A stretch of 64,000 nt of DNA, from the NCBI RefSeq assembly GCF_004851605.1, contig NZ_CP031093.1, positions 1 to 64,000 of the forward strand. Direction: 5' to 3'. Under the pieces are notes generated by a model. It did not search any database. It saw only the letters and a list, made by a program, of their open reading frames with translations, and was not told the DNA's origin. Positions 1 through 8,493 of this stretch are shown here, in pieces; the stretch's first letter is position 1; each line of letters begins with the position of its first letter. Origin of the DNA: Hydrocarboniclastica marina. Its GTDB lineage: Bacteria; Pseudomonadota; Gammaproteobacteria; Pseudomonadales; Oleiphilaceae. The position numbers and the translations under genes are program-made.

Positions 1-198
1 ATGACGAAACAATCAAATGCCACCACCGAGCGCCTGCTGACATATGAGGAGGTTTGTACGGTTTTGAAAACGTCGCAGGCAACACTGCGCCGCTATGTAA
101 AACAAGGCCGGTTTCCGGCACCAGTAAAGCCCAACCCCAGTGGTAGGGCTGTCCGCTTTCGCTACCAGGATGTGAAGGCTTGGCTGGACAAGTTGTGA
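1..198 (+). CDS. AlpA/excisionase-like helix-turn-helix regulator (start may lie upstream)
   Basis: Encodes 65 residues that read as a winged HTH of the AlpA/MerR-like excisionase type. A 'LLTYEEVCTVLKTS' first helix pair is followed by 'ATLRRYVKQGRFPAP', then a wing region ending in 'FRYQDVKAWLD'. Such small proteins act as excision factors or transcriptional activators for integrases of islands and prophages. The ATG is exactly at the window edge, so an earlier start cannot be excluded. It is followed after 13 bp by the ATPase gene and probably cotranscribed with it. Role in excision is inferred from family and context. Confidence 0.75.
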   Translation: MTKQSNATTERLLTYEEVCTVLKTSQATLRRYVKQGRFPAPVKPNPSGRAVRFRYQDVKAWLDKL

Positions 199-211
199 GG
201 GGAGCAGGCTG

Positions 212-1888
212 ATGCAATACAAACTGCAAGAAGACGGGCTCTATGCCTTATCAGGGGACCACTGGCAGCGGGTAGGCGGTTGGATTCAGGTAATGGCTCG
301 CACCAGGTTAACCGACAAGCGGCACGGACACGGAGTATTGCTGGAATGGCAGAATTTCGATGGTGTGAAGCTACGCGAGGTCGTCTATGCCCGAGATCTC
401 AACAGCGATAATGCCCGGCAGGTGCGGGATATGCTGGTTGATACCGGTTATCCACTGACGCCCAGCCAGGCAAGCTGGATCCGGCTTCAGCACTATCTGT
501 TGGAGCAGATGGCTCTGGCCGAACCGGCGACGGTGGTTAGTCGAACTGGCTGGCACGGTTCCGTGTTTGCAACCAGTAACTGGACTATCGGTTCAGCTGA
601 CGAACCGCACCATTTCGTAGGCCAGTTATCTGGTTCTCCAACGTTAGAGGAATCCGGAAGTCTCAGCGACTGGCAGACTTATGTCGGTCAGCTATGCCGA
701 GGCAACCCATTAGCGATATTCAGCGTTGGAACGGCGCTGGCTGCGCCACTTATCGCATCTTCTGGTATGGAAAATGGCGCCATTCATCTGGTTGGAGCAT
801 CGTCGACTGGGAAAACGACCTTGTTGCAATTGGCGGCCAGCGTCTATGGGAGCAACCGCTATGTCCGCAGTTGGATCTCAACCAGCAACGGATTAGCGGC
901 AGTCTCTTCAGAGCACAACGACATGCTGCTGCCGCTGGATGAAATCGGAATGGCCCGTCCGGAAGACATCGATACGGCGATATATCAGATCATGAACGGC
1001 TCAGGGAAGTTACGGGCTAACGTCTCCGGCGAGCTGGCCGCGACCTCGCATTGGCGAACGTTGGTGTTGAGTAGCGGCGAAGTCTGGATTGCTGAGCTAC
1101 TCCAGCAGATCGGTAAGCCGCTACGCGCAGGCCAGCAGATTCGTCTGGTGGAGCTCCCGGTGTTTGGCACCTTCGGTGCGTTCGACGAATTACATGGCCA
1201 CAATCATCCGCAGCAGTTTGTGGACGAGCTGAAATCGTCTTGTCAGCGCTACCACGGCACTGTCATTCGGGAGTGGGTGTCATTGCTGACCGAGCGTCAC
1301 ACTGAGCTCAGTCAGTATCTAAATCATGAGGTTGGTCGTCTGAGCGGTTCTTGGGCAAACGATCAGATGGCATCCCAGGTGCAACGTGTCATCCGGCGTT
1401 TTGCCTTGATTGGGGCAGCACTTTGCCTCGGAAGCAGAAATTTCATCCTCCCATGGTCCGAAGAGGAATCTCTATCGGCAGTCCACAGAACTCTGAAGGC
1501 CTGGCTGGATAACAGAGGCCACTCCAGAAATTCTGAGGAATTCCGGCTTCTCAAAGCACTGGAGCGAGCGATGAAAGTTTGGGAGCGCAGTCTCAGTGAT
1601 ATTGAACAAGCGACTGGCCAGGGAGGAGCAGGTTTTCGACGCTCACACGAGGGACGTGAACTGTGGTTGATCTATAAATCACACTTCCTGAAGAGACTCG
1701 GGCTTCCAACCCACTATATGCGCGAAGTGGAGGTGCTGTTACAGCGTGACTGCCTGGTGAGTAATGAGCGCTCCCGGGGGACCTACAAAACCAGAGTCAA
1801 TGGAGATTTGCGGCGGTTTTTCGCGCTCAGGCCTGACCAAGTTAGGCGGCAACTTGATGAACTGGAGAGGATTGAACATGAGGACTGA
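212..1888 (+). CDS. DUF927-type P-loop ATPase of a mobile element
   Basis: A 558-residue protein with a clear Walker A motif GASSTGKTT at about residues 195-203 and a Walker B-like LLPLDE ending at D243-E244. The arrangement (N-terminal beta-rich part, central P-loop ATPase, C-terminal helical part) matches DUF927 proteins. These are helicase- or primase-helicase-related ATPases of phages and integrative elements. A GGGGAGC ribosome-binding site lies just before the ATG. It sits between two small HTH proteins and near an integrase, so a job in replication or maintenance of the excised element is plausible. That role is inference; no primase motif was identified. Confidence 0.75.
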   Translation: MQYKLQEDGLYALSGDHWQRVGGWIQVMARTRLTDKRHGHGVLLEWQNFDGVKLREVVYARDLNSDNARQVRDMLVDTGYPLTPSQASWIRLQHYLLEQMALAEPATVVSRTGWHGSVFATSNWTIGSADEPHHFVGQLSGSPTLEESGSLSDWQTYVGQLCRGNPLAIFSVGTALAAPLIASSGMENGAIHLVGASSTGKTTLLQLAASVYGSNRYVRSWISTSNGLAAVSSEHNDMLLPLDEIGMARPEDIDTAIYQIMNGSGKLRANVSGELAATSHWRTLVLSSGEVWIAELLQQIGKPLRAGQQIRLVELPVFGTFGAFDELHGHNHPQQFVDELKSSCQRYHGTVIREWVSLLTERHTELSQYLNHEVGRLSGSWANDQMASQVQRVIRRFALIGAALCLGSRNFILPWSEEESLSAVHRTLKAWLDNRGHSRNSEEFRLLKALERAMKVWERSLSDIEQATGQGGAGFRRSHEGRELWLIYKSHFLKRLGLPTHYMREVEVLLQRDCLVSNERSRGTYKTRVNGDLRRFFALRPDQVRRQLDELERIEHED

Positions 1889-1948
1889 CGTGATGTTCCC
1901 AATTTCCCAGTTTTCCCACTTTGGTTATGGCGGTGTAGGGGTAAAGCG

Positions 1949-2293
1949 ATGACAGAAAAAGAAATGCTGCAACGGGTGTTGCAGGACATGATGGTTCTCA
2001 AGAAAATAATATTGGATCATATCAGTGGTAGTAAGGCACCGGAGGCCGACAAGGAGATCATGAGTCTTGAAGACTGTGCGGAATACACGGGGCTGAAGAA
2101 AAGCACCCTGTACCAGCTGACCTCCCAAAAGAAGATCCCTCACTTCAAACCAAATGGTCACCGGATTTTCTTTCGCCGCGCAGACATCCTGAAGTGGCTC
2201 CAGTCCAATCGGATCGCGACGGCGGATGAGATCGAGCAGTCGGCTGCTCAGCATCTGGTGAGTCACCGAAGACCAGGACGACGGAGCGTTTGA
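1949..2293 (+). CDS. Helix-turn-helix (excisionase-family) protein
   Basis: A 114-residue protein with an N-terminal helical stretch (about residues 1-30) and an AlpA/MerR-like HTH at about 35-90. The core reads 'MSLEDCAEYTGLKKSTLYQL' then 'KIPHFKPNGHRIFFRRADI'. It converges on the integrase gene, with a strong hairpin between the two stop codons. This is the second excisionase-like protein of the same element, after the one at the window start; one may be the excision factor and the other a regulator. Which does what cannot be told from sequence. Confidence 0.75.
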   Translation: MTEKEMLQRVLQDMMVLKKIILDHISGSKAPEADKEIMSLEDCAEYTGLKKSTLYQLTSQKKIPHFKPNGHRIFFRRADILKWLQSNRIATADEIEQSAAQHLVSHRRPGRRSV

Positions 2294-2309
2294 TGTGGGG
2301 CAGGTGTAA

Positions 2310-2332
2310 AGAGGGGCTGTGAAAGCCCCTCT
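2310..2332. terminator. Hairpin between convergent HTH and integrase genes
   Basis: A 9-bp perfect stem (AGAGGGGCT paired with AGCCCCTCT) with a 5-base loop lies between the HTH stop (2293) and the integrase stop (2339). No long T-run follows on the plus strand; on the minus strand TTTA follows. It probably serves as a weak bidirectional terminator. Confidence 0.5.
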
Positions 2333-2338
2333 GGTCAC

Positions 2339-3529
2339 TTAGGCTGCACATTCCCCAACTCCGTCCAGTGTCTCCTCAAATATGTCAGGAAAACTCCTCA
2401 TGGCCTCTGTGCGGCGGGTTTCGAGTATGTCCGCGTAGATTTCCGTTGTTCTGAGCTCGCTATGGCCTAGAAGTCGCGACAGTGAGTAGATATCCACGCC
2501 CCTGGCCAGTTGATTGACCGCAAAGGTGTGCCTTCCAGCATGGAAAGTCACGTTTTTGGTGATTCCTGCCCGCATGACCCACTGAGCTAATGCAACGTTG
2601 GTATAGGAGTCATACTTCAAGCCTTTGAATACGCGGTCACCCGGCTTACCGCGACTTTCCAAGTTCAGCAATTTTACCGCTGAATCTGGCAGATCGAGGT
2701 ATTGAAGCGAGTTTCCAGCATTCACTAATTTTTTCTGCCGGAAAATGATGCGGTAATGGTCGTCGGCGAATTCTTCGATCTCACCCCAGACCAGCTTGTG
2801 GATATCTGACCAGCGCAGGCCAGTGGTGCAGGAGAACAGGAAAGCCCGCCGCAGCACGTCGTACCGGCACTCGGCTTTGGTCAGAGCCCGGACCTCTTCT
2901 AGGGTCAAATACGTTCGTTTGGTGTTTTCCGGTTTGATGGACTTGACCTGTTGAACCGGGTTGTCGCGGATAATGCCATCCCGATAGGCCTGGTTGAGCG
3001 CTGCCCGAACCTTGTTGAAGTAACTGCTGGTGGTGTTCTTGGCCAGTTTGGTACCGGATTTGGTGGTGGCTTCATGCTGAAGGTAGTGCCGAAACCCCTC
3101 CAGAAATCGCTTATCGACTTGTTCGAAGGTTAGTTCAGACAAGCCATGGTAGCGGTGCAGGTGGTGACGGGTGGAGATCCAGATCGAATGGTTGGATTTG
3201 CTCCCCGAAGCTTTCTCGTCGGTCAACTGGTCGAAGTAATCGAAGAAGCTGGCAGAAAGCTTGGTCCGATCATCCAATCCATGTCGTGACGATTCGATTT
3301 CCAACAGCCGCTTTGCCCGGATGGCCTCAGCTTTCTGATTCACGGTCTTGTTGTGCTCACGCTCCGCCGGAAGCCGAGGTTTGTCGTAGAGGAACAGGTT
3401 CAGAGGCTCATATGAGCGTTTCTGTGCCCGAGAGCCGTTCTGGCCTGTCTTGGAACCGTGATAGTAGACCAGTCGTAGGGCACGGTGGCCGTTCTTGTCT
3501 GGTTCGCGTTTCTGGATAGTGATTTTCAT
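2339..3529 (-). CDS. Site-specific tyrosine recombinase (integrase)
   Basis: A 396-residue integrase with an N-terminal arm-binding region, a SAM-like core-binding domain (about residues 90-195) and a C-terminal catalytic domain. The catalytic set is visible: R239 (TTGLRW), K266/K267, H330-x-x-R333 (FHAGRH), H356 (LLGHSE) and nucleophile Y365. Its overall style resembles integrases common in Bacteroidota mobile elements more than P4-type integrases, a judgement from sequence style only. The RBS AAGGAGC precedes the ATG. It reads away from mnmE, whose 3' end is the probable attachment site 180 bp upstream, and most likely catalyses integration of this element there. Confidence 0.9.
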   Translation of the reverse strand: MKITIQKREPDKNGHRALRLVYYHGSKTGQNGSRAQKRSYEPLNLFLYDKPRLPAEREHNKTVNQKAEAIRAKRLLEIESSRHGLDDRTKLSASFFDYFDQLTDEKASGSKSNHSIWISTRHHLHRYHGLSELTFEQVDKRFLEGFRHYLQHEATTKSGTKLAKNTTSSYFNKVRAALNQAYRDGIIRDNPVQQVKSIKPENTKRTYLTLEEVRALTKAECRYDVLRRAFLFSCTTGLRWSDIHKLVWGEIEEFADDHYRIIFRQKKLVNAGNSLQYLDLPDSAVKLLNLESRGKPGDRVFKGLKYDSYTNVALAQWVMRAGITKNVTFHAGRHTFAVNQLARGVDIYSLSRLLGHSELRTTEIYADILETRRTEAMRSFPDIFEETLDGVGECAA

Positions 3530-3543
3530 GTTTTGCTCCTTTT

Positions 3544-3599
3544 GTGCTCCGAGTGCTCCGAGTGCTCCGAAAACTTATACTCGGAGCACACACGGAGCA
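3544..3599. repeat. GTGCTCCGA iterons upstream of integrase
   Basis: Three back-to-back copies of GTGCTCCGA (3544-3552, 3553-3561, 3562-3570) are followed after 10 bp by the inverted copy TCGGAGCAC (3581-3589) and a partial inverted copy CGGAGCA (3593-3599). They sit between the integrase start and the mnmE end. This fits integrase or excisionase arm-binding sites or an operator controlling the integrase. Function is inferred from position. Confidence 0.8.
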
Positions 3600-3708
3600 A
3601 GAGGGGACAAAACGGATCAAACTGCTTTCAAAGGAATAGAATAAATATCTTTGTAAAACAATAGCTTATTTTTATTTAGTTGGATGCTTTTCGATCTTTT
3701 TGGCCGTT

Positions 3709-3726
3709 TCACTTGCCGATACAGAA
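3709..3726 (-). other. Probable attachment-site core at the mnmE 3' end
   Basis: The last 18 bases of mnmE, including the stop, read TTCTGTATCGGCAAGTGA. This is the same gene position and nearly the same sequence that Salmonella genomic island 1 and related islands use as attB in trmE (established knowledge). With an integrase 180 bp away it is the likely att core. The second copy expected at the far end of the element would lie left of the window. Confidence 0.6.
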
Positions 3727-5106
3727 GCTGCTGAAGATGTGGCCAAGCAGCTCATCCGGCGTCACAGTTCCCGTTATTTCTCCCAGGCACTCCTGCGCGA
3801 CACGCAGATCTTCGGCGAGTAATTCGCCCGCACCCGTACCTGCTAGCTGGGCCTGGCCTGCAGTAACCGCACTTCGGGCTCGCTCGAGGGCATCCAGGTG
3901 TCGTCGCCGGGCAAGGAATCCTCCTTCCAGGCTGGCCTCGAAACCCATACTCGCTTTGAGATGAGCCCGAAGGGCTTCGAGTCCCTCACCGGTTTTCGCA
4001 GAAAGCCGTAGCACCGGCAGTTCATCCAGATAGGTCAGCCCGGGCGCTTCGCCGCTCTGATCCGTCTTGTTCCTTACCAGCGTCACGGGGACGCCTGGGG
4101 GTAGCTGTTTTCGGATGCCAACATCGAGGCCTTGCCAGACTGCATCAAGCACATTGACGCCGGACATGCCGGCGTCAGGGCCTGCAACGCTGTCGATCAG
4201 TAACAGGATGCGGTCGGCCTTATCTATCTCGTTCCAGGCGCGTTCGATACCGATCCGCTCAACCTCGTCACTGCTGTAACGCAGCCCCGCAGTGTCGACG
4301 ATGTGCAGGGGCATTCCATCAATGTGAATGTGTTCGCGCAGGACGTCCCGGGTTGTGCCTTCAACAGCGGTGACGATGGCAGCTTCACGCCCTGCAAGTG
4401 CATTCAGCAGGCTGGATTTGCCCGCATTGGGACGGCCTGCAATAACGACGTTCATTCCTTCGCGCAGCAGGGATCCCTGGCGAGCTTCCCGTGCGATTCC
4501 GTCAAGCTCTTCCAGCAGCCCTTCTATGTCGGTAGCGACTTTGCCATCAGCCAGAAAATCGATTTCTTCTTCTGGAAAATCAATCGCTGCTTCGACATAG
4601 ATCCGCAGGGCTATAAGCCGGTCGACCAGACTCAGAATACGCCGTGAGAATTCACCCTGAAGCGACCGAACTGCACAGCGCGCTGCCTGCTCGGAGCTGC
4701 TGTCGATCAGGTCGGCAATGGCCTCGGCCTGGGCCAGGTCCATCTTGTCGTTCAGAAAGGCCCGCTCAGAGAATTCGCCCGGCCGTGCCAGTCGTGCACC
4801 GCTTGCACAAACGGCATTCAGCAGCAAATCCATGACGATGGGGCCGCCGTGGCCCTGCAGCTCAAGCACATCTTCACCGGTAAACGAGTGGGGCCCGGGG
4901 AAGAACAAAGCGATTCCTTCGTCCAGTTCCTGGCCTTCGGTATCCCGGAAGGGCCCATAGTGGGCGTAACGCGGCTGGGGTTTAAACCCCAGCATCTGGC
5001 GGGCAATGGTCTCGGCTTGAGGACCCGATACCCGGACAATCCCCACCCCCGCACGCCCCGGGGCAGTAGCCACAGCGGCAATGGTATCGAGGGCAGGGGC
5101 AGACAT
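3709..5106 (-). CDS. mnmE: tRNA uridine-5-carboxymethylaminomethyl modification GTPase MnmE
   Basis: A 465-residue MnmE (TrmE/ThdF); the E. coli protein is 454. With MnmG it installs cmnm5 at the wobble uridine of several tRNAs. Visible are the N-terminal folate-binding region starting [18 protein letters not shown], a central G domain with P-loop GRPNAGKSS and the C-terminal FCIGK ending that supplies the catalytic Cys. I chose the ATG at 5106 because it aligns with family starts; an upstream in-frame ATG at 5160 would overlap yidC. The coding end is intact despite the neighbouring integrated element, as expected when the att core restores the gene end. Confidence 0.97.
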   Translation of the reverse strand: MSAPALDTIAAVATAPGRAGVGIVRVSGPQAETIARQMLGFKPQPRYAHYGPFRDTEGQELDEGIALFFPGPHSFTGEDVLELQGHGGPIVMDLLLNAVCASGARLARPGEFSERAFLNDKMDLAQAEAIADLIDSSSEQAARCAVRSLQGEFSRRILSLVDRLIALRIYVEAAIDFPEEEIDFLADGKVATDIEGLLEELDGIAREARQGSLLREGMNVVIAGRPNAGKSSLLNALAGREAAIVTAVEGTTRDVLREHIHIDGMPLHIVDTAGLRYSSDEVERIGIERAWNEIDKADRILLLIDSVAGPDAGMSGVNVLDAVWQGLDVGIRKQLPPGVPVTLVRNKTDQSGEAPGLTYLDELPVLRLSAKTGEGLEALRAHLKASMGFEASLEGGFLARRRHLDALERARSAVTAGQAQLAGTGAGELLAEDLRVAQECLGEITGTVTPDELLGHIFSSFCIGK

Positions 5107-5125
5107 GGTTATCTCCGCACCGGGC

Positions 5126-6829
5126 TCAGGTTTTTGCAGGCTTTTTCGGGCCGTTCTCAATCTGGTGCGTGATGACCCACTGCTGTGCTATGGAAAGAAT
5201 GTTGTTTACCAGCCAGTAAAGCACCAGGCCAGCCGGGAACCACAGGAAGAACACAGTGAATATCAGTGGCATCAGCTTCATCACCCGTGCCTGGATGGGG
5301 TCCGGCGGAGTGGGATTCAGGCTCATCTGCAGGAACATACTCGCGCCCATGAGTATCGGCAGGACGAAGTAGGGATCCATAACCGAAAGATCCTGAATCC
5401 ATAGCATGAACGGCGCGTGGCGTAACTGGACACTTTCAAACAGACACCAGTAGAGCGCTATAAACACGGGCATCTGCACCAGTATGGGCAGGCAACCCCC
5501 GAGCGGATTTATCTTTTCCTTCTTATAGAGCGCCATCATCTCCTGGGACATTTTCTGACGATCGTCCCCATACTGTTCCCGTAGCCGCTGAATCTGGGGC
5601 GTTACCCGACGCATGTTGGCCATGGAGCGGTAGCTGGTCGCCGAGAGTTTGAAGAACGCCAGCTTGACGACAACCGTCAGCAGGATAATGGCAACCCCCC
5701 AGTTGCCGACGATGCCGTAGAACCATTCCAGTATCAGGAACAGCGGGTAAGAGATGAAAAACAGCCAGCCGAAATCAACCGTCCGGTCCATGTTGGGCGC
5801 GACGTTTTCCAGGCGGTCAATAATTTTCGGACCGATGTAGAGTTTTGCCCCCAGCTCCCCGCGCTCACCTGGTTGCACCTGGGTTGTGGGTGAAACAAAG
5901 CCCATAACCTGCAGGTCGCCCCGGCGGGTTGTCTGGTAACGGTGCGTCTGATCCAGTCCGGGCACCCAGGCCGTAAGAAAATAGTGTTGGAGGAACGCAA
6001 TCCAGCCGCCGTTTACCGTCAGGTTAAGCGATTTATCCTGAAGGTCAGAAAAATCGTACTTTTCGTAGGGATCCTCTGGCGTGTTCAGGACAAGGCCCAG
6101 AAACGACTGGATACCAAAACTGTCCTGAGCCGTTGGATCGGGGCTCTGGTCGCGAACAATCTTGCCGGAGAAGTTGCCCCGCCATACGCTTTCGCTGGTG
6201 TTGTCGACCAGGTAGCGGACCTCGATCTGATAGCTGTTCCTGCTGAAGATGTAGCGCTTGGTTATAGCCGCACCTGTGTCGTTCTCCAGTTCCAGATCTA
6301 CAACCAATTGATCCTGACCGTCATCAAGCTGGTAACGGCTAGCCGCACTTCTGTAGCGGGCGGGCCCGCCATCGCCGCGGCCATCGGGTCCGTCCGGGCC
6401 CACCAGGCTGCTTTCCAGGACGTAAGTCATTCGATTGTCATTGCGTAGCAGCGGTAACGGATCATCCCCGTTCAGGGTCTGGTCATACTCAAGCAGTCTG
6501 GCGCTGACAAGGTGGCCGCCGAGTTGGCTGATATCCACGGCCAAAAGATCGGTCACAACTTCAATTTTGCCGCCGCCTGAAACAACCTGTCCTTGAGTAG
6601 CTTCATCCGTGCCTGACTGACCGTTCTGGGTAACGGCCGTATCTGCATCCGGGGCAGAGAATTCATCCCCGACAGGGCTGCCGATCTCTGAGGACTGCTC
6701 AGGAATGGCCTGTGTGACCTGCTGATCCTGAACTGGGCGGTTGACGTGGTAGTCTTCGTTCCAGGCCAGGACCATGAGGTAACTGACGACGGCGAGACCC
6801 GCCCAGATAATGATTCTTTGGATATCCAT
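5126..6829 (-). CDS. yidC: Membrane protein insertase YidC
   Basis: A 567-residue YidC/Oxa1 insertase of the Gram-negative type; the E. coli protein is 548. It has an N-terminal membrane anchor (about residues 5-20), a large periplasmic beta domain and a C-terminal five-helix insertase core (from about residue 350). The core includes the cytoplasmic loop with '[11 protein letters not shown]'-like charge pattern and the '[20 protein letters not shown]' signature. It inserts inner-membrane proteins alone or with SecYEG. It lies in the rpmH-rnpA-yidD-yidC-mnmE operon, with 3 bp to yidD upstream. Confidence 0.98.
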   Translation of the reverse strand: MDIQRIIIWAGLAVVSYLMVLAWNEDYHVNRPVQDQQVTQAIPEQSSEIGSPVGDEFSAPDADTAVTQNGQSGTDEATQGQVVSGGGKIEVVTDLLAVDISQLGGHLVSARLLEYDQTLNGDDPLPLLRNDNRMTYVLESSLVGPDGPDGRGDGGPARYRSAASRYQLDDGQDQLVVDLELENDTGAAITKRYIFSRNSYQIEVRYLVDNTSESVWRGNFSGKIVRDQSPDPTAQDSFGIQSFLGLVLNTPEDPYEKYDFSDLQDKSLNLTVNGGWIAFLQHYFLTAWVPGLDQTHRYQTTRRGDLQVMGFVSPTTQVQPGERGELGAKLYIGPKIIDRLENVAPNMDRTVDFGWLFFISYPLFLILEWFYGIVGNWGVAIILLTVVVKLAFFKLSATSYRSMANMRRVTPQIQRLREQYGDDRQKMSQEMMALYKKEKINPLGGCLPILVQMPVFIALYWCLFESVQLRHAPFMLWIQDLSVMDPYFVLPILMGASMFLQMSLNPTPPDPIQARVMKLMPLIFTVFFLWFPAGLVLYWLVNNILSIAQQWVITHQIENGPKKPAKT

Positions 6830-6832
6830 AAC

Positions 6833-7117
6833 TCACTGCACTGTTTGTCGAGGGGAGGAATGCCTGTCGGCGTGAGTGTTGTGCTCTTCTTTACCTGCAC
6901 AGCAAGTATCAGGCACGGGATCATAGCCGTAGCCACCCCAGGGGTGACAACGGCAAACTCTCTTTAGCGCCAGAAATCCCCCTTTACGGGCCCCGTACCG
7001 GCCTATTGCTTCAGCGGCGTATTCCGAACAGGTGGGCATGAAGCGGCATCGGGCGGGTAACAGGGGGCTGATCATATACCGATAAGCCTGGATGAGCAGC
7101 ATCAGAAGCTTGCGCAT
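6833..7117 (-). CDS. yidD: Membrane protein insertion efficiency factor YidD
   Basis: A 94-residue YidD with the family signatures CRFMPTCSEYA and HPWGGYGYDPVP, which hold the conserved cysteines. It is a small membrane-associated protein thought to help YidC-dependent insertion. It is placed between rnpA (22 bp upstream) and yidC (3 bp downstream), as in most gammaproteobacteria. The C-terminal tail after residue 75 is His/Ser rich and not conserved. Confidence 0.95.
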   Translation of the reverse strand: MRKLLMLLIQAYRYMISPLLPARCRFMPTCSEYAAEAIGRYGARKGGFLALKRVCRCHPWGGYGYDPVPDTCCAGKEEHNTHADRHSSPRQTVQ

Positions 7118-7139
7118 ATGTGCCCCGGGGCCTTGGAGA

Positions 7140-7532
7140 TCAGGAGGATTTTTGAGCTGAAAGGCTGCTCTGGGAAAGGGCTGCCTTGTTCAGACGCTGC
7201 CATAACTTGTCGAGAATCGCGAAAAGGCCAGGGTTATCGATATCGATGAGACCCTGGCGACCAAGCACAACCAGATCTATTCCGGGGAAATCCTGTTTGC
7301 GTACCCGGAAGGACTCTCGGACGAGCCTTTTGACCCGATTCCGGTCATGAGCTCGTCTGAGATTTTTTTTGGCAAAAATCAGCCCGAGCCTGGCATGTCC
7401 AAGATCATTGGGCGCAGCGAGGATAAGAAAATTCCGATGCGGCACCTTGTAGATCACGCCATTGAACACGGCGCTGTAATCTTTCGGAGTCAGGAGCCGC
7501 CAGTGTCGTGGGAAGTCGTCATGGTGGTCCAT
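7140..7532 (-). CDS. rnpA: Ribonuclease P protein component
   Basis: A 130-residue basic protein with the RnpA signature RNRVKRLVRESFR near residues 68-80. It binds the RNase P RNA and helps 5' maturation of tRNA precursors. It follows rpmH by 13 bp in the same operon, the near-universal bacterial arrangement. Length is within the family range (about 110-135). Confidence 0.96.
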   Translation of the reverse strand: MDHHDDFPRHWRLLTPKDYSAVFNGVIYKVPHRNFLILAAPNDLGHARLGLIFAKKNLRRAHDRNRVKRLVRESFRVRKQDFPGIDLVVLGRQGLIDIDNPGLFAILDKLWQRLNKAALSQSSLSAQKSS

Positions 7533-7545
7533 CCGGTCGCTGGAA

Positions 7546-7680
7546 TCAGGCGCAGAGACGCTTGCGTCCCTTGGCCCGGCGCGCAGCCAGTACTTTGCGT
7601 CCGTTTGCTGTGGCCATACGAGCCCGGAAACCGTGGGTGCGCTTGCGCTTGATAACGCTGGGCTGGAACGTTCTTTTCAT
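7546..7680 (-). CDS. rpmH: 50S ribosomal protein L34
   Basis: A 44-residue, highly basic protein beginning [18 protein letters not shown] and ending RKRLCA, a textbook L34 sequence. It is too short for most gene finders. It is the first gene of the leftward rpmH-rnpA-yidD-yidC-mnmE operon and marks one edge of oriC. Confidence 0.98.
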   Translation of the reverse strand: MKRTFQPSVIKRKRTHGFRARMATANGRKVLAARRAKGRKRLCA

Positions 7681-7830
7681 GATCGCATACTCAGTTCGGT
7701 TGGTTGAGTCCGTGGGCGGCCGGGTCAGTCAACCTGATCCGTACACGGCAGCTCGAAATTAAATAGGAGCGGAATAATAGACAACTTGGCCCTGCGATTC
7801 AATCCATTGCTGAAATTTTGCCCAGAATCC

Positions 7831-7855
7831 CAGGTCAGGTCAGGTCAGGTCAGGT
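7831..7855 (+). repeat. Five tandem CAGGT units in oriC
   Basis: Five uninterrupted copies of CAGGT lie at the rpmH-proximal side of oriC, outside the DnaA-box cluster. No known origin motif explains them. They could be a protein-binding array or a slippage-prone microsatellite. Confidence 0.85.
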
Positions 7856-7913
7856 TTGGAATTTTTACGCCGCTTCACCATAACTATAGGTTTTAGTTTC
7901 TTAAGAAAAAGAC

Positions 7914-7931
7914 TTACTACTGTTACTACTA
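7914..7931 (+). other. DnaA-trio-like trinucleotide run
   Basis: The stretch reads TTA CTA CTG TTA CTA CTA. Its complement, read 3' to 5', is AAT GAT GAC AAT GAT GAT, so five of six triplets fit the DnaA-trio consensus (G/A)A(T/A). A one-mismatch DnaA box (TGTGTAAAA, 7945-7953) follows 13 bp later. DnaA-trios guide DnaA filament growth onto single strands during origin opening; the assignment here is inference. Confidence 0.45.
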
Positions 7932-8067
7932 AGGCAGGATTATCTGTGTAAAAACAGGATAAACTGCCCGTAATCATAAACTTGAGTGAATGACTAACCT
8001 CTGGGTAAACGCGGTATAAGGGGTCGCATAGATTGGGTATAAACAGCGTTTGACCTTCAATTCCGCC

Positions 8068-8226
8068 TTATCCCCAATCCGATACCCAGGTCATCCACAA
8101 GGTAGAAGTACAGTTATTCCCCCATTTCTGTGGATAACTTTCTGTGGAAAAATTTACCTTGAATTTGTTTATAACTTTGTTCTTAACGTTTTAACTATCT
8201 ATAAATAAAGAATTAAGTTATCAACA
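8068..8226. promoter_or_regulatory. DnaA box cluster and AT-rich unwinding region
   Basis: One perfect box, TGTGGATAA (8129-8137, minus orientation of TTATCCACA), is accompanied by one-mismatch boxes: TTATCCCCA (8068-8076), TCATCCACA (8091-8099), TGTGGAAAA (8143-8151) and TTATCAACA (8218-8226). Between the last two lies about 65 bp that is strongly A+T rich, a good candidate duplex-unwinding element. Confidence 0.8.
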
Positions 8227-8434
8227 GGCTGTTCGTAACCAATTGCTGCAAGGGCTTTCCCTCCTCCCGAGGCGGCTGTAGAATGGCTGCCTGAATCGCA
8301 ATGGTTCGCCAACTGAGAAGTTCACGAACCCGGGGTCGCTCATAAACCCCGTTCAGGATACTCGGAAGGTAACTGGACGCAGCAACACCAAGCTTGTTGT
8401 GTCAATCAGCTTAAATACATCAACCGGATTCTTT

Positions 8435-8452
8435 CGCCTGGCTGACCAGGCG
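8435..8452 (+). promoter_or_regulatory. Hairpin in dnaA leader
   Basis: A perfect 7-bp stem CGCCTGG / CCAGGCG with a CTGA loop lies about 40 bp before the dnaA start. It could be a translational or transcriptional control element of dnaA; no T-run follows, so it is not a standard terminator. Confidence 0.35.
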
Positions 8453-8493
8453 GATGGGCTTGTTACGCCCAGATCCAACGGGAGCGAAGGGCC

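Larger units (their letters stand above)
7741..8493. other. Chromosomal replication origin oriC (rpmH-dnaA intergenic region)
   Basis: About 800 bp without a gene lies between divergent rpmH and dnaA, the usual Pseudomonas-type origin position. It holds a cluster of DnaA boxes, an AT-rich stretch at about 8145-8225 suited to strand opening, a DnaA-trio-like run and a five-copy CAGGT repeat. Assignment rests on position and boxes; function was not tested. Confidence 0.9.

Noticed and set aside
7831-7855. CAGGT repeats as a CRISPR or iteron plasmid origin
   Set aside because: Units are 5 bp with no spacers, and the place is a chromosomal oriC; no CRISPR array or cas gene is present anywhere in the window.
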